A stretch of 64,000 nucleotides of DNA from assembly GCA_947644195.1 (NCBI GenBank), contig CANRZB010000010.1:1-64000 (forward strand), read 5' to 3'. A program made the position numbers and the translations under genes. The notes below the pieces were generated by a model that did not search any database, was not told the origin of the DNA, and saw only the letters and a program-made list of their open reading frames with translations. This document shows positions 10,701 to 20,027 of the stretch, piece after piece. Numbering within the stretch: the first letter of the stretch is position 1; the number at the start of each line of letters is the position of its first letter. Source of the stretch: an uncultured Clostridium sp. (lineage in GTDB: Bacteria > Bacillota > Clostridia > Lachnospirales > Lachnospiraceae).

Positions 10701-11035
10701 AAATAAAAAACTTAAACGAGGGTTCCCTTGCTTATTGCAAGAATCTAAAAGTGGTAAAAAATCTTGAGAAGATAAAATATATGCATTATGATGCACTGCA
10801 TCAAACTCAGATCTATTTGATTACCGCAGATATCAGAGATCTTACCTATGGAAATATTGGAAAAAACATGACCCTGTACTTGCCGGCATCAAAACAGAAG
10901 TTTCGTTGGAAAATATTGTCAGGAAAGGACAAGATAAAAGTGGTAAAAAGATATCCAAATTCCAATCGGATCACCCTTCGGATAAAAAAGAAAGGGAAGG
11001 TTAAAATTCAAGCCGTGGCAGGACGGAAAAAATGG
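7787..11035 (+). repeat. Tandem gene duplication, unit about 1.65 kb
   Basis: Shared TTTACCATAGAGAAGGAG...CTTATGCAAAGAAAAGAG leader and shared 3' block around 9299-9371 / 10949-11021. Confidence 0.85.
7811..9424 (+). CDS. Secreted leucine-rich-repeat (BspA/LRR_5-type) protein, copy 1
   Basis: Signal peptide; repeated F..C.nLk.v.f... LRR units. Confidence 0.8.
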   Translation: MQRKEKTNGKRAESVIRGLLILAIAAALCLWKGNVCQAEADAQNAEFYYTFDQTTGTLSFYGTGMLGQGTGIVSEDSNYRYYAYDSFYGFDLVEKGWRTKIKADQVRKVVIGNGITGIYRNFFQSLPNLETVELGSGVCEIQEYAFLLCPSIRTITLDSSNSSLKVVDRGIYSQDGKKLYAYPVADSSPVKIAPGTKTCNPCVFADGKMEVVTIPASMTTLSSGMFLRCGNLKTVHFEKNSQCKKTEYQGMCYGAFEKCGNLQKVKFGECLETLAPATFKDCSSLKEIYLGKAFRGFDSWSVGKVTKRFLSYESEYTDIAFPALEKIRIAKENKVYQTKNNVVFSKDGKKLYCYPTCRKGKFYQVPPSVTVIEAHAFSKNQTLRSVHTGKNTTKIFWYAFSSSKKLSKVVFGKKIKRLERYAFAFCKNLKTAKNLEYVKEIYDGALHRTQIYLITADIRDLTYGTIGMNMTLYLPASKQKFHWKILSGKDKIKVVKRYPNSNRITLRIKKKGKVKIQAVAGRKKWTCLLLNDRYQYD

Positions 11036-11098
11036 ACTTGCTGGTTAATAAATAAGAAATATACCAATGATGATTACAGTTTTTACAGTCTTTTTTAA
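9455..11098 (+). CDS. Secreted leucine-rich-repeat (BspA/LRR_5-type) protein, copy 2
   Basis: Nearly identical signal peptide, RBS and C-terminal segment to copy 1. Confidence 0.8.
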   Translation: MQRKEKKNGKRAESVIRGLLFLAIAASLCLWKGNVCQAKSDAQNAEFFYTFDQATGTLSFYGTGMLGQKAGIIYGEEDYWIYDYEGAYFENDQEEKGWRTKIEADQVRKVVIGNGITGIYRSFFQLLPNLETVELGSGVREIQEYAFLLCPSLQRIILDPANSSLKEVDQGIYSQDGKKLYAYPVADSNPVIIAPGTETCNPCVFADGKMEEVTIPASMTALSSGMFLRCRNLTSVRFAKDSQCKRTEYQGMYYGVFEECSKLQKIIFGERLETLSPAVFQGCSSLKEIYLGKAFRGFTNYYLDIKINKTFLSRERDRYEIVFPALERIKISKKNKVYQTKKDVVFSKDGKKLYYYPICRKGTSYQVPATVRSIEECAFTKNRILQSIDTGKNTETISYYAFAYSKKLSKVILGGKIKNLNEGSLAYCKNLKVVKNLEKIKYMHYDALHQTQIYLITADIRDLTYGNIGKNMTLYLPASKQKFRWKILSGKDKIKVVKRYPNSNRITLRIKKKGKVKIQAVAGRKKWTCWLINKKYTNDDYSFYSLF

Positions 11099-11151
11099 TG
11101 ATGTTTCCATGAGAATAATGGTGTTTTTTCGCAATATAAAATATAGTTAAA

Positions 11152-11186
11152 AACAATCCTCCAGGCTGCCAGCTAGGAGGATTGTT
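11152..11186. terminator. Hairpin AACAATCCTCC...GGAGGATTGTT
   Basis: 11-bp perfect stem; T-run only on the minus-strand reading. Confidence 0.5.
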
Positions 11187-11276
11187 GCATGCCAGGACAA
11201 ATTCCATGCTTTCCAACTGTGGATAGGTGTGCTATAATCTATATGGATTAGAATGTAAATAGAATGGAGATAGAGT

Positions 11277-12107
11277 ATGCGGGCAGCACTGGGGCAACTC
11301 GATATGGTGTGGGAAGATAAGGAAGCGTCCATGATCCGTGCCGAGAAAATGATCGGAGAGGCAGCGCGGGCAGGAGCAGATGTGATAATTTTTCCTGAGA
11401 TGAGTTTTACGGGATTTTCTATGAACCTGGACCGGATCGGAGAACCGGCGGAACAATCGTTTACTGTAGAGAAAATGGGTACGTTAGCGAGAAAATACCA
11501 GATTGCGATTGGTTTTGGATGGGCAGCATTACCGAACTCGGGAGAAACCAAAGGAACCAACAGATTTACATTGGTAGATCAGCAGGGAGACCGGGTGACG
11601 GAATATATCAAGATTCATCCGTTTTCATTTGGAGGGGAAGCGGATCGTTTTCAGCGTGGGGAACAGATTGTCAGTGTCCCGTTTTTGGGACGGAATATCA
11701 GTTTATTTATCTGTTATGATCTTCGTTTTCCTGAGCTGTTTCAAATAGCAGCGGAGCAGTCGGACATCATTTTTGTGATTGCGAATTGGCCGGGGATTCG
11801 GAGCAGTCACTGGCAGACATTACTTCGTGCCAGAGCCATAGAAACACAATCTTATCTGGTTGGGGTAAATTGTTTTGGCAGTCGGGATGGTGACAGTTAC
11901 AGCGGGGACAGCATGGCAGTAGATTCGATTGGAAATATTTTAGGAATGATATCTGGACGGGAAGGGGTTCTGATTTGTGATCTGGATGATCGGGCATGGA
12001 ACCTGCGGAAGAAATTTGCAACCCGGTTGGACCGTCAGGAAGACTTATATAGAGATTATTTTCGTGGGAAACGCAGGGCAGCAGAAACGGCATGGAGGTT
12101 AAGATGA
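11277..12107 (+). CDS. Carbon-nitrogen hydrolase (nitrilase/omega-amidase family)
   Basis: FPEMSFTGFS, KIHPFSFGGE, CYDLRFPELF catalytic E-K-C context. Confidence 0.88.
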   Translation: MRAALGQLDMVWEDKEASMIRAEKMIGEAARAGADVIIFPEMSFTGFSMNLDRIGEPAEQSFTVEKMGTLARKYQIAIGFGWAALPNSGETKGTNRFTLVDQQGDRVTEYIKIHPFSFGGEADRFQRGEQIVSVPFLGRNISLFICYDLRFPELFQIAAEQSDIIFVIANWPGIRSSHWQTLLRARAIETQSYLVGVNCFGSRDGDSYSGDSMAVDSIGNILGMISGREGVLICDLDDRAWNLRKKFATRLDRQEDLYRDYFRGKRRAAETAWRLR

Positions 12108-14686
12108 GACAGTATGAAATAGCGATCAGGATCGCACAGGTACATCATCTGGCAGATGAAAGGAAATATCGCAAAGCATTGACCGTAATTCAGACATTAG
12201 ACATACGCCAGATCCGTAATGTCAGTGACCTGAAGGTATTTGCTGAAGTTTTTACCCGTACAGAGCAGTTGGCAGAGGCCAAGGCAACCTATCTGCGGAT
12301 TTATAAAAAGTCCCGCACCAGAAAGATCTTATATCGTTTGATCTATCTGGCGATCCGCACAAATGATCTGGAAGAGGCGGAGAAGTATTATGAAGAATTT
12401 GTACGTATGAATCCGAGCAATCGGGATGCTTTAATCCTGCGCTATCGTCTGGATAAGGCGGCAGGGGTGCAGATTGGTCAGTTAATTGATACACTGCGTG
12501 ATTTAAAGGAAGAGGAATATATCGAGGAGTGGGCGTATGAACTTGCGAAACTCTATCAGCAGGCAGGACGTTATGAGGAATGTCGCGAAGAATGTGCGGA
12601 TATCCGTCTGTGGTTTGGCAGTGGTGAAATTGTAGAGCGCGCGAAACTATTATTGGAACACATCCAGGAAAATGATCCGATGCCTTTTCTGGATGATACA
12701 GATTTTACCGATCCGCTTCACCGGGAAAAGCCGAACCCGGATGATACCGGTTCCCTGCCGGATCTGAGCGAATATCTGGAAAGCGACAGTGAGCAGGAAA
12801 TGAAACTGTTGAAAAAAGCGGATCCGGCCAAATTTGAAGAGATCATTTCCGAGAAAGTGTCAACGGATGAATTTGCAACAGGTACGGATAGCAGTGTGGA
12901 CAAAAAACCGGAAGGACTGCAGAAATTGTCCGGTCTGTTATTTGGCAATAAATCTGCGAAAGCAGAGACTGAATTTGATCAAAATCCGGAAGAAGATCAT
13001 TTTGAACTTGCAGGAGAGACAAACGTTTCCGAGGAGAGAGAGGATCCACCGGAGGAGATGCCGGAAACGATGCAAGACAGAAAGGATACTGCGGGGACAG
13101 CAGAGCATCAGGCAGTGGAATCTGCCGTAGTGGAGGGATATCAGGAAGACAAAGTTGCAACAATAGGAGATAGCGTACAGGAGGATGCGGTATCGACAAA
13201 GGATTCGGATTCTGTACAGGAAACTTTGGCTGTGGCAGAAGAATCCGAGCAGACTGCTGCGAAAATAGAGATAGATCCTTCGGGATTTCCACCGGTATCT
13301 CAGTCTGGAACTGGAATTACGCAGGATTTGGCGAAAGAAATCTCTGCAATCTATGAAGCCGAGCATCAGGCACAGCTAAAAGAAAAAACGGTAACCGTGA
13401 TCCAGGAACTTCCGAATATTGCCAACGATGTAGTGGAGCGTATGACGGAAGCACTGGAACAGTCAGAAACCAGGCAGTATGTTCCGGTTTCCGTGGGGAA
13501 AGATTCTTCCTCCGAAGATTTATCCGGGCCAACCGTCGTGGTGCCGGATCTGGGAGGATCTGTGGTGGAGCAGATGGAGCGGATGGCAGAGAAGCTGCCG
13601 GATCCTTCGGCTGACACAAAGGAAAACCGAATTCAGGATATTGCCAGACAGTTGCAGGAAGCGGAGTTGTCTCAGGAAAGCCAGGAGGATAGTATTGAGA
13701 AACCGAAAGCGGAGAAAGCTTCCGAGTTGAATACCGAGTTACAATTGTTGCGGGCTTTGGAGAAAGAATTGCAGGAGGCGGAGGCCAAAATTGAGAGAAC
13801 GGTTGCGATTGCAGGCGAAGAGATGGAAGCGGCTGCAGGCGGTGAGATTGCTGTAACAGCTACTGCCCAGGAGGTAATAGATGCAGTGGAGGCAAATCTG
13901 GAAAATCATGGTAATCAAACCGTTCCAGATGTGGATGCTGCAAAGAGTACCGCAGCTACTGTGGAACCTGCGGAAGCCAGACCGTTAGAAGCTGCGGGCC
14001 AGCAGGAAACGAAGACGAGTCAACCGGAGGAGGCAGCAAGGCAGCAGAATACGATGGCGGAAGTGAATTCAGGGCAGCCGCAGGAAGCAGTAGGACAGCA
14101 GAATACGGTAGCAGAAGCGATGACGGGACAGCCACAGGGAACCGAAGGGGTTACGCCGGAAACAGTGTCTGTGAAGGAATCTTCTGAGGAAGTTCCATCT
14201 GCTACGGGTGAGGTTCTGCCGGAAAAAGATCTGCCGACTACCAGAGCATTGCATCGTTCTTTTGACGATGTCTTGATTCTGATTGGCGGCGAGATGGATC
14301 CTTCCCATTTTGTGTTGATTGGAGATGGGAAAGACCGGATCCTGGGGATTTCCAAGCGGATTGCCGTGGTAATGCGAGAAACCGGTTATCTGAGTTCGGG
14401 ACGAATTGCTCATATTACAGCGGAACAGTTAAACGTGATGGATTTATCGCAGTTTAAGAAGCAGCTCAAGGGAAATTGTCTGCTGATTACTCATGCGGCA
14501 GAGCTGCTATTTCCGACAATTACCAGGGTATTCGCGATTATGGATGAATTTTACGGAGATTTTACGGTAATTTTATCCGATGAAGGGGCGACGCTGGATC
14601 AGTTGTTCCGTTTTGTACCGGCGTTGGCCAGAAGATTTAAATATGTCATTGACATTACACAGTATACGGAAAAAGACTACAAATAA
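12104..14686 (+). CDS. TPR-containing protein with long acidic low-complexity middle and conserved C-terminal domain
   Basis: N-terminal TPR-like helices, Glu/Gln-rich linker, globular C-terminus; ATG at 12104 after GGAGGTTAAG. Confidence 0.65.
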   Translation: MRQYEIAIRIAQVHHLADERKYRKALTVIQTLDIRQIRNVSDLKVFAEVFTRTEQLAEAKATYLRIYKKSRTRKILYRLIYLAIRTNDLEEAEKYYEEFVRMNPSNRDALILRYRLDKAAGVQIGQLIDTLRDLKEEEYIEEWAYELAKLYQQAGRYEECREECADIRLWFGSGEIVERAKLLLEHIQENDPMPFLDDTDFTDPLHREKPNPDDTGSLPDLSEYLESDSEQEMKLLKKADPAKFEEIISEKVSTDEFATGTDSSVDKKPEGLQKLSGLLFGNKSAKAETEFDQNPEEDHFELAGETNVSEEREDPPEEMPETMQDRKDTAGTAEHQAVESAVVEGYQEDKVATIGDSVQEDAVSTKDSDSVQETLAVAEESEQTAAKIEIDPSGFPPVSQSGTGITQDLAKEISAIYEAEHQAQLKEKTVTVIQELPNIANDVVERMTEALEQSETRQYVPVSVGKDSSSEDLSGPTVVVPDLGGSVVEQMERMAEKLPDPSADTKENRIQDIARQLQEAELSQESQEDSIEKPKAEKASELNTELQLLRALEKELQEAEAKIERTVAIAGEEMEAAAGGEIAVTATAQEVIDAVEANLENHGNQTVPDVDAAKSTAATVEPAEARPLEAAGQQETKTSQPEEAARQQNTMAEVNSGQPQEAVGQQNTVAEAMTGQPQGTEGVTPETVSVKESSEEVPSATGEVLPEKDLPTTRALHRSFDDVLILIGGEMDPSHFVLIGDGKDRILGISKRIAVVMRETGYLSSGRIAHITAEQLNVMDLSQFKKQLKGNCLLITHAAELLFPTITRVFAIMDEFYGDFTVILSDEGATLDQLFRFVPALARRFKYVIDITQYTEKDYK

Positions 14687-14717
14687 ATATATTTGAATTT
14701 GATCAGGAGGTAACACG

Positions 14718-16373
14718 ATGATGACACAGGAAAATGATACTGTCATTAACGTGATCGGTCATATTAATCCAGATACGGATTCCGTTTGTTCTGCCATTGC
14801 GTATGCCTATCTAAAGAATCAAGGGACGGGGGGGCATTATGTTCCAAGACGTGCGGGACAGATTAACTCGGAGACACAATTTGTACTGAGGCATTTTCAT
14901 ACGCCGGCTCCCGATTACATGGGTGACGTGAGAACCCAGGTCATGGATATAGAAGTACAGCGTGTGCCGGGTGTCAGTGCTGAAATTTCCCTGAAAAAGG
15001 CATGGGAGATCATGAAGACGGACTCGCTGCAGACGTTGCCAATCATTGAGAAAGATGAGACGTTGCTGGGACTGATTACGATTGAAGACATTGCCAAATC
15101 CTATATGGATGTTTATGACAGTAAGGTGATTGCTACGGCGCATACGCCGTTTCATAATATTGTAGAAACTCTCGATGGGGAGATGCTTAACGGCGATCTG
15201 GAGGAACAGATCATGTCCGGGAAATGCCTGATTGCTGCAGCGAATCCTGATTTGATGGAGAGTTACATTGAGAAAGACGATATCGTAATATTGGGTAACC
15301 GTTACGAATCCCAGCTATGTGCGATTGAAATGGGGGCAAAATGCATCATTGTGTGTGATGGCTCTACCGTATCTTTTACGATTAGCAGATTGGCAGAGAG
15401 TAAAGGCTGCTATATTATAAAGACACCGTATGACACTTTTACGGCGTCCCGTCTGATTAATCAGAGTATTCCGATCTGGTTTTTTATGAAAAGCGAGGGG
15501 TTAATTACTTTTGGGCTGGGGGAATATCTCGATGATATTCGGGATACTATGGCAAAGAAGCGATACCGGGATTTTCCAATTTTGGATTGGAATGGCAGAT
15601 ATTACGGAATGATATCAAGACGCAGTCTCTTAGGAGCCCGGCGTAAGAAATTGATTCTGGTAGACCATAATGAGATGACTCAGGCGGTGGACGGAATTGA
15701 AGAAGCGGAATTGCTTGAAATTATAGACCATCACCGGATCGGGAGTATTGAAACGATGGGACCGGTTTTCTTTCGAAACCAGCCGTTAGGATGTACGGCA
15801 ACCATTGTTTACCAGATGTACCGGGAAAAGGAAGTAGAGCTGCCGTCGGATATCGCAGGGCTGTTGTGTTCTGCTATTTTATCCGATACACTGATATATC
15901 GGTCGCCGACCTGTACAGAGACAGACCGACAGGCAGCGGAAGAACTGGCGGAAATTGCAGGTTTGGATACACATACTTACGCGGCAGAGATGTTTGCTGC
16001 TGGGAGTAATTTATTATCTAAGTCACCGGAAGAGATCTTTTATCAGGATTTCAAGAAATTTGTGGTAGGCGAGGTAGTGTTTGGGGTGGGGCAGATTACC
16101 TCTATGAGCCGAAATGAATTGGAATCCATAAAAGACAAACTAGTACCATATATGGAAAAGGCTATGTCCGATCATGATGTTTCGATGATGTTTTTTATGC
16201 TGACAGATATTATGCAGGCACAGACAGAATTATTATACCATGGGAATGGTGCGTTGGAACTGGCAGTAAAAGCATTTCATCTACCGTCTGATACGGAGCA
16301 GATTGTACTGAAGAGTACGGTATCCCGTAAGAAACAAATTATTCCAGCAATGATGATTGCGCTTCAGGAATAA
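14718..16373 (+). CDS. Putative manganese-dependent inorganic diphosphatase with CBS/DRTGG insertion
   Basis: VIGHINPDTDSVCSAIAYAYL, CBS segments, DHHRIGS; RBS AGGAGG. Confidence 0.88.
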   Translation: MMTQENDTVINVIGHINPDTDSVCSAIAYAYLKNQGTGGHYVPRRAGQINSETQFVLRHFHTPAPDYMGDVRTQVMDIEVQRVPGVSAEISLKKAWEIMKTDSLQTLPIIEKDETLLGLITIEDIAKSYMDVYDSKVIATAHTPFHNIVETLDGEMLNGDLEEQIMSGKCLIAAANPDLMESYIEKDDIVILGNRYESQLCAIEMGAKCIIVCDGSTVSFTISRLAESKGCYIIKTPYDTFTASRLINQSIPIWFFMKSEGLITFGLGEYLDDIRDTMAKKRYRDFPILDWNGRYYGMISRRSLLGARRKKLILVDHNEMTQAVDGIEEAELLEIIDHHRIGSIETMGPVFFRNQPLGCTATIVYQMYREKEVELPSDIAGLLCSAILSDTLIYRSPTCTETDRQAAEELAEIAGLDTHTYAAEMFAAGSNLLSKSPEEIFYQDFKKFVVGEVVFGVGQITSMSRNELESIKDKLVPYMEKAMSDHDVSMMFFMLTDIMQAQTELLYHGNGALELAVKAFHLPSDTEQIVLKSTVSRKKQIIPAMMIALQE

Positions 16374-16401
16374 TCCTACCGAGGGGAAGGGGCGGAAGAA
16401 T

Positions 16402-17133
16402 ATGTTAAAGATTGCTATTTGTGATGATAATGAAATCGAGCGTATGATTCTAAAAAAGATGTTACAGGGAGTTCTCCAGGAAATGCACCGCAATGCGATG
16501 CTGATTGAATTTTCCTCGGGAGAAAAATTACAGCGTAATTTTTCCAGGGGAGATTACGATATTATTTTTCTGGATATTCGTATGAAGGGATTAAATGGGA
16601 TTGAGACCGGAAAAGCGATCCGGTCAAAGGATGCACAGGTGGAATTGGTCTTTGCCACTTGTAGCAATGAATATTTGCAGGAAGGGTACGACGTTCATGC
16701 ATTGGCATATTTACTCAAACCGTATAACATCAAGAAAGTCCGTGAGACCTTTTCCTACTATTTTTCAAAAAATCAGACGGGAGAACCGGAAAATGATTAT
16801 GAAATTCTGACCTTTTCCGTCCAACAGAAAGAAATCAGCCTGTTACAGCGGGAAATTAGTCTTATAGAGTCGGAGGGTAGGGTGGTTATGATCCACCACG
16901 GCGAAGAAGTTTACCGGGCATATGCCAGATTGTCTGAGATAGAGAAACAGTTGGATATGAGAATGTTTCTGCGCTGTAATCAGAGCTATCTTATTAACGT
17001 TTTGGCTGTGGATGGTGTGATTGACTACGATTTTTATATGCAGGATGGAAGTAAAATACCGATCCGGAAACGGGATAAAAAAGATATTGTCCAGAAATAC
17101 TATCAAAAGAGAAGTGAACTAGCGGGGACTTAG
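16402..17133 (+). CDS. LytTR-family response regulator
   Basis: MLKIAICDDNEIERM receiver plus C-terminal LytTR domain; no kinase adjacent. Confidence 0.85.
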   Translation: MLKIAICDDNEIERMILKKMLQGVLQEMHRNAMLIEFSSGEKLQRNFSRGDYDIIFLDIRMKGLNGIETGKAIRSKDAQVELVFATCSNEYLQEGYDVHALAYLLKPYNIKKVRETFSYYFSKNQTGEPENDYEILTFSVQQKEISLLQREISLIESEGRVVMIHHGEEVYRAYARLSEIEKQLDMRMFLRCNQSYLINVLAVDGVIDYDFYMQDGSKIPIRKRDKKDIVQKYYQKRSELAGT

Positions 17134-17137
17134 CAGC

Positions 17138-17166
17138 TTGACAAATTCGATTGGCTGCGATACTAT
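17138..17166 (+). promoter_or_regulatory. Promoter TTGACA-17-TACTAT for the thrS T-box transcript
   Basis: Consensus boxes, 17-bp spacing. Confidence 0.65.
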
Positions 17167-17204
17167 TACTGCGATGGGAAACCATCAGAAATAATTTGCT
17201 TTAT

Positions 17205-17500
17205 GGCAAGATAGAGTTTAAAACGCAGATGAGGACAGTACATGGCGTGCGTGATGACAGAGAGAGATGGGTGCTGGGAACATCTTATCACTAAGCGATG
17301 GAAGACCACCTCGGAGTGACCTTAATCCGGTCCGGCCGACACCGTTACCGTCATTGGATAAAGCTGCAAAAACAGGCAGGGCAGGATGCAGGTTTGCATG
17401 CACTGTGGGTGTGTCTGTTTTTGAATAAGGGTGGAACCGCGTAATCGAATGGTATTGCGTCCCTTCTGGCAGAGATGCTGGGAGGGGCGTTTTTTACTTT
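17205..17500 (+). ncRNA. T-box leader (predicted threonine-responsive)
   Basis: T-box sequence GGGTGGAACCGCG (17429-17441) followed by a G/C-rich stem and T-run; thrS downstream. Confidence 0.88.
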
Positions 17501-17593
17501 TAAAATAGGAGTAGTCTGGGTAGACGATTCTCTATAAAGTAGCAGTCCCTTAGGGGAGGATACATTCAATTTGTAATCATAAGGAGGTAGAAG

Positions 17594-17836
17594 ATGATGG
17601 AACAGTTAGAACAGGTAAAAAACATGACGGCTGCTTGGTATGATGGGGCGAAAGGAACAATGACCGATTATTTTGGGAAATCTCAGGTTCGCACCCGCTC
17701 GCAATGGATTACCATTGGATTGTTGTTATTTTTTGTGGGTATGGTTATTGGATTCCTGTGTGCACCAATCAAAGGGGGAATTTCCATTGCCAGCAACAAT
17801 GTAGATTCTTTTCATGATGCAGAGGAGGAAGATTAA
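17594..17836 (+). CDS. Small single-TM membrane protein
   Basis: 80 aa with hydrophobic WITIGLLLFFVGMVIGFLCAPI; RBS AAGGAGG. Confidence 0.7.
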   Translation: MMEQLEQVKNMTAAWYDGAKGTMTDYFGKSQVRTRSQWITIGLLLFFVGMVIGFLCAPIKGGISIASNNVDSFHDAEEED

Positions 17837-17926
17837 TCTGTAAAGGCAAAGAAATGTGTTGATTGCGGATCTTAGCTTTGCAAGAGTAGTCATAGAAACG
17901 TAATATAGAAAAAGGAGACGACAGAG

Positions 17927-19921
17927 ATGAAAGTAACATTAAAGGATGGTTCCTATAAGGAATATGACCAGCCGTTGGCGGTGATTGATATTGCGAAAGA
18001 TATCAGTGAAGGTCTGGCAAGAGTGGCATGTGTGGCAGAGGTGGACGAACAGGTTGTGGATCTGCGTACAGTGATTGACCGGGATTGCACCTTAAATATT
18101 TTGACGTTTGATTCCGAGGCAGGAAAAAAGGCATACCGCCATACTTGTGCCCATGTCATGGCGCAGGCGGTTCAGAATTTATATCCTGACGCGAAACTGA
18201 CGATCGGACCGGCGATTGACAATGGATTTTATTATGATTTTGATATGCCTAGCCTTACCAGGGAAGAGCTGGATGCGATTGAAAAAGAGATGAAGAAGAT
18301 TATCAAAAAGGGAGATCGCTTAGAGTACTATACTTTAACAAAAGATGAGGCAATCCGATTAATGACGGAGCGGAAGGAGCCATATAAGGTAGAGATGATT
18401 CAGGAGCATGGAGAGGACGAAACGTTGTCTTTCTATCAGCAGGGAGATTTTGTGGAATTCTGTGCTGGCCCACATCTGATGAGTACGAAGCAGATCAAGG
18501 CGTTTAAGTTGACTTCTTCTTCCGGGGCTTATTGGAGAGGCGATGAAAAGAATAAGATGCTGACCCGAATTTATGGAACGGCATTTGCGAAAAAAGCGGA
18601 TCTGGAGGAATACCTGGAGTATTTGGCGGATATCAAGAACCGGGACCACAATAAATTAGGCCGCGATATGGATTTGTTCACGACGGTGGATGTTATTGGA
18701 CAGGGACTGCCGTTGTTTATGCCAAAGGGTACAAAGATGATCCAAAAATTACAGCGCTGGATTGAGGATCTGGAAGACAATGAGTGGGGTTATGTGAGAA
18801 CCCGGACGCCGTTGATGGCGAAATCGGATCTCTACAAAATTTCCGGTCATTGGGGACATTACAAAGAGGGAATGTTTATTTTGGGGGAGGATGATGAGGA
18901 TGAGAATGGCGTCAGTGCATCCGGGAATGAAATCTTGGCGCTCCGTCCCATGACTTGTCCATTCCAGTATTATGTCTATAAGGCGAGACAGAAATCATAC
19001 CGTGACCTGCCATATCGTATGTCTGAGACATCTACTCTGTTTCGGAATGAGGATTCCGGCGAGATGCATGGCTTGACCCGTGTCCGTCAGTTTACAATTA
19101 CGGAAGGGCACCTGGTGGTGCGCCCGGATCAGATGGTGGAAGAATTCAAAGGATGTTTGGCATTGGCGAAATATTGCCTGCAGACCCTGGGAGTGGAGGA
19201 AGATGTAACTTATCATTTGTCCAAATGGGATCCTGAGAAACGGGATAAGTATATCGGCGAGCCAGAGGTCTGGGAAGAGACGCAGCAGCATATGAGGGAT
19301 ATCATGAATGAATTGGATATCGCTTACGTAGAGGATGTGGGAGAGGCTGCATTCTATGGGCCGAAAATTGATATCAATGCAAAGAACGTGTACGGAAAAG
19401 AGGACACGATGATAACGATTCAGTGGGATGCCCTGTTAGCTGAACAGTTCGACATGTATTATATTGATAAGGATGGAGAGAAGAAACGTCCGTATATTAT
19501 ACACAGGACTTCCATGGGATGTTATGAGCGTACTCTGGCATGGCTGTTAGAGAAATATGCTGGAAAATTCCCGACATGGCTGTGTCCGGAACAGGTAAGG
19601 ATTCTGCCGATTTCTGAAAAATTTGCCGATTATGCGGAGAAAGTTTTGGCAGAATTAAAGAAGAATGGAATTGATGCGACGGTGGATCTGCGTTCTGAAA
19701 AAATTGGCTATAAGATCCGAGAGGCACGTCTGGATAAGCTGCCGTATATGCTGATTGTGGGGGCGCAGGAAGAAGCGGAAGGCAAGGTATCTGTCCGCAG
19801 CCGTTTTGAAGGAGATGAGGGGCAGAAGTCCTTACAGGAATTTATTAATGCGATCTGCGAGGAGATCCGTACCAAAGAGATCCGAAAAGAAGTGGTGCAG
19901 GAAGAGAGCAAGAAAGAATAA
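17927..19921 (+). CDS. thrS: Threonyl-tRNA synthetase
   Basis: TGS domain, HTCAHVMAQAV, class II motifs. Confidence 0.97.
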   Translation: MKVTLKDGSYKEYDQPLAVIDIAKDISEGLARVACVAEVDEQVVDLRTVIDRDCTLNILTFDSEAGKKAYRHTCAHVMAQAVQNLYPDAKLTIGPAIDNGFYYDFDMPSLTREELDAIEKEMKKIIKKGDRLEYYTLTKDEAIRLMTERKEPYKVEMIQEHGEDETLSFYQQGDFVEFCAGPHLMSTKQIKAFKLTSSSGAYWRGDEKNKMLTRIYGTAFAKKADLEEYLEYLADIKNRDHNKLGRDMDLFTTVDVIGQGLPLFMPKGTKMIQKLQRWIEDLEDNEWGYVRTRTPLMAKSDLYKISGHWGHYKEGMFILGEDDEDENGVSASGNEILALRPMTCPFQYYVYKARQKSYRDLPYRMSETSTLFRNEDSGEMHGLTRVRQFTITEGHLVVRPDQMVEEFKGCLALAKYCLQTLGVEEDVTYHLSKWDPEKRDKYIGEPEVWEETQQHMRDIMNELDIAYVEDVGEAAFYGPKIDINAKNVYGKEDTMITIQWDALLAEQFDMYYIDKDGEKKRPYIIHRTSMGCYERTLAWLLEKYAGKFPTWLCPEQVRILPISEKFADYAEKVLAELKKNGIDATVDLRSEKIGYKIREARLDKLPYMLIVGAQEEAEGKVSVRSRFEGDEGQKSLQEFINAICEEIRTKEIRKEVVQEESKKE

Positions 19922-19966
19922 TTTTTTGAGGATTCGATGATATCATGGTTATTACAGATTGCTTTA

Positions 19967-19996
19967 GGGACAATGTGCCAATGGGTGCATTGTCCC
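19967..19996 (+). terminator. Hairpin GGGACAATG...CATTGTCCC (extends through G-U pairs, AATG loop)
   Basis: Inverted repeat between thrS and response regulator; no T-tract. Confidence 0.45.
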
Positions 19997-20027
19997 ATCT
20001 GTCAGGGGTTTGACAGGAGGGGGAGGA

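Noticed and set aside
12843-14413. Several long antisense ORFs
   Set aside because: Shadow ORFs of the compositionally biased TPR protein; no motifs or RBS
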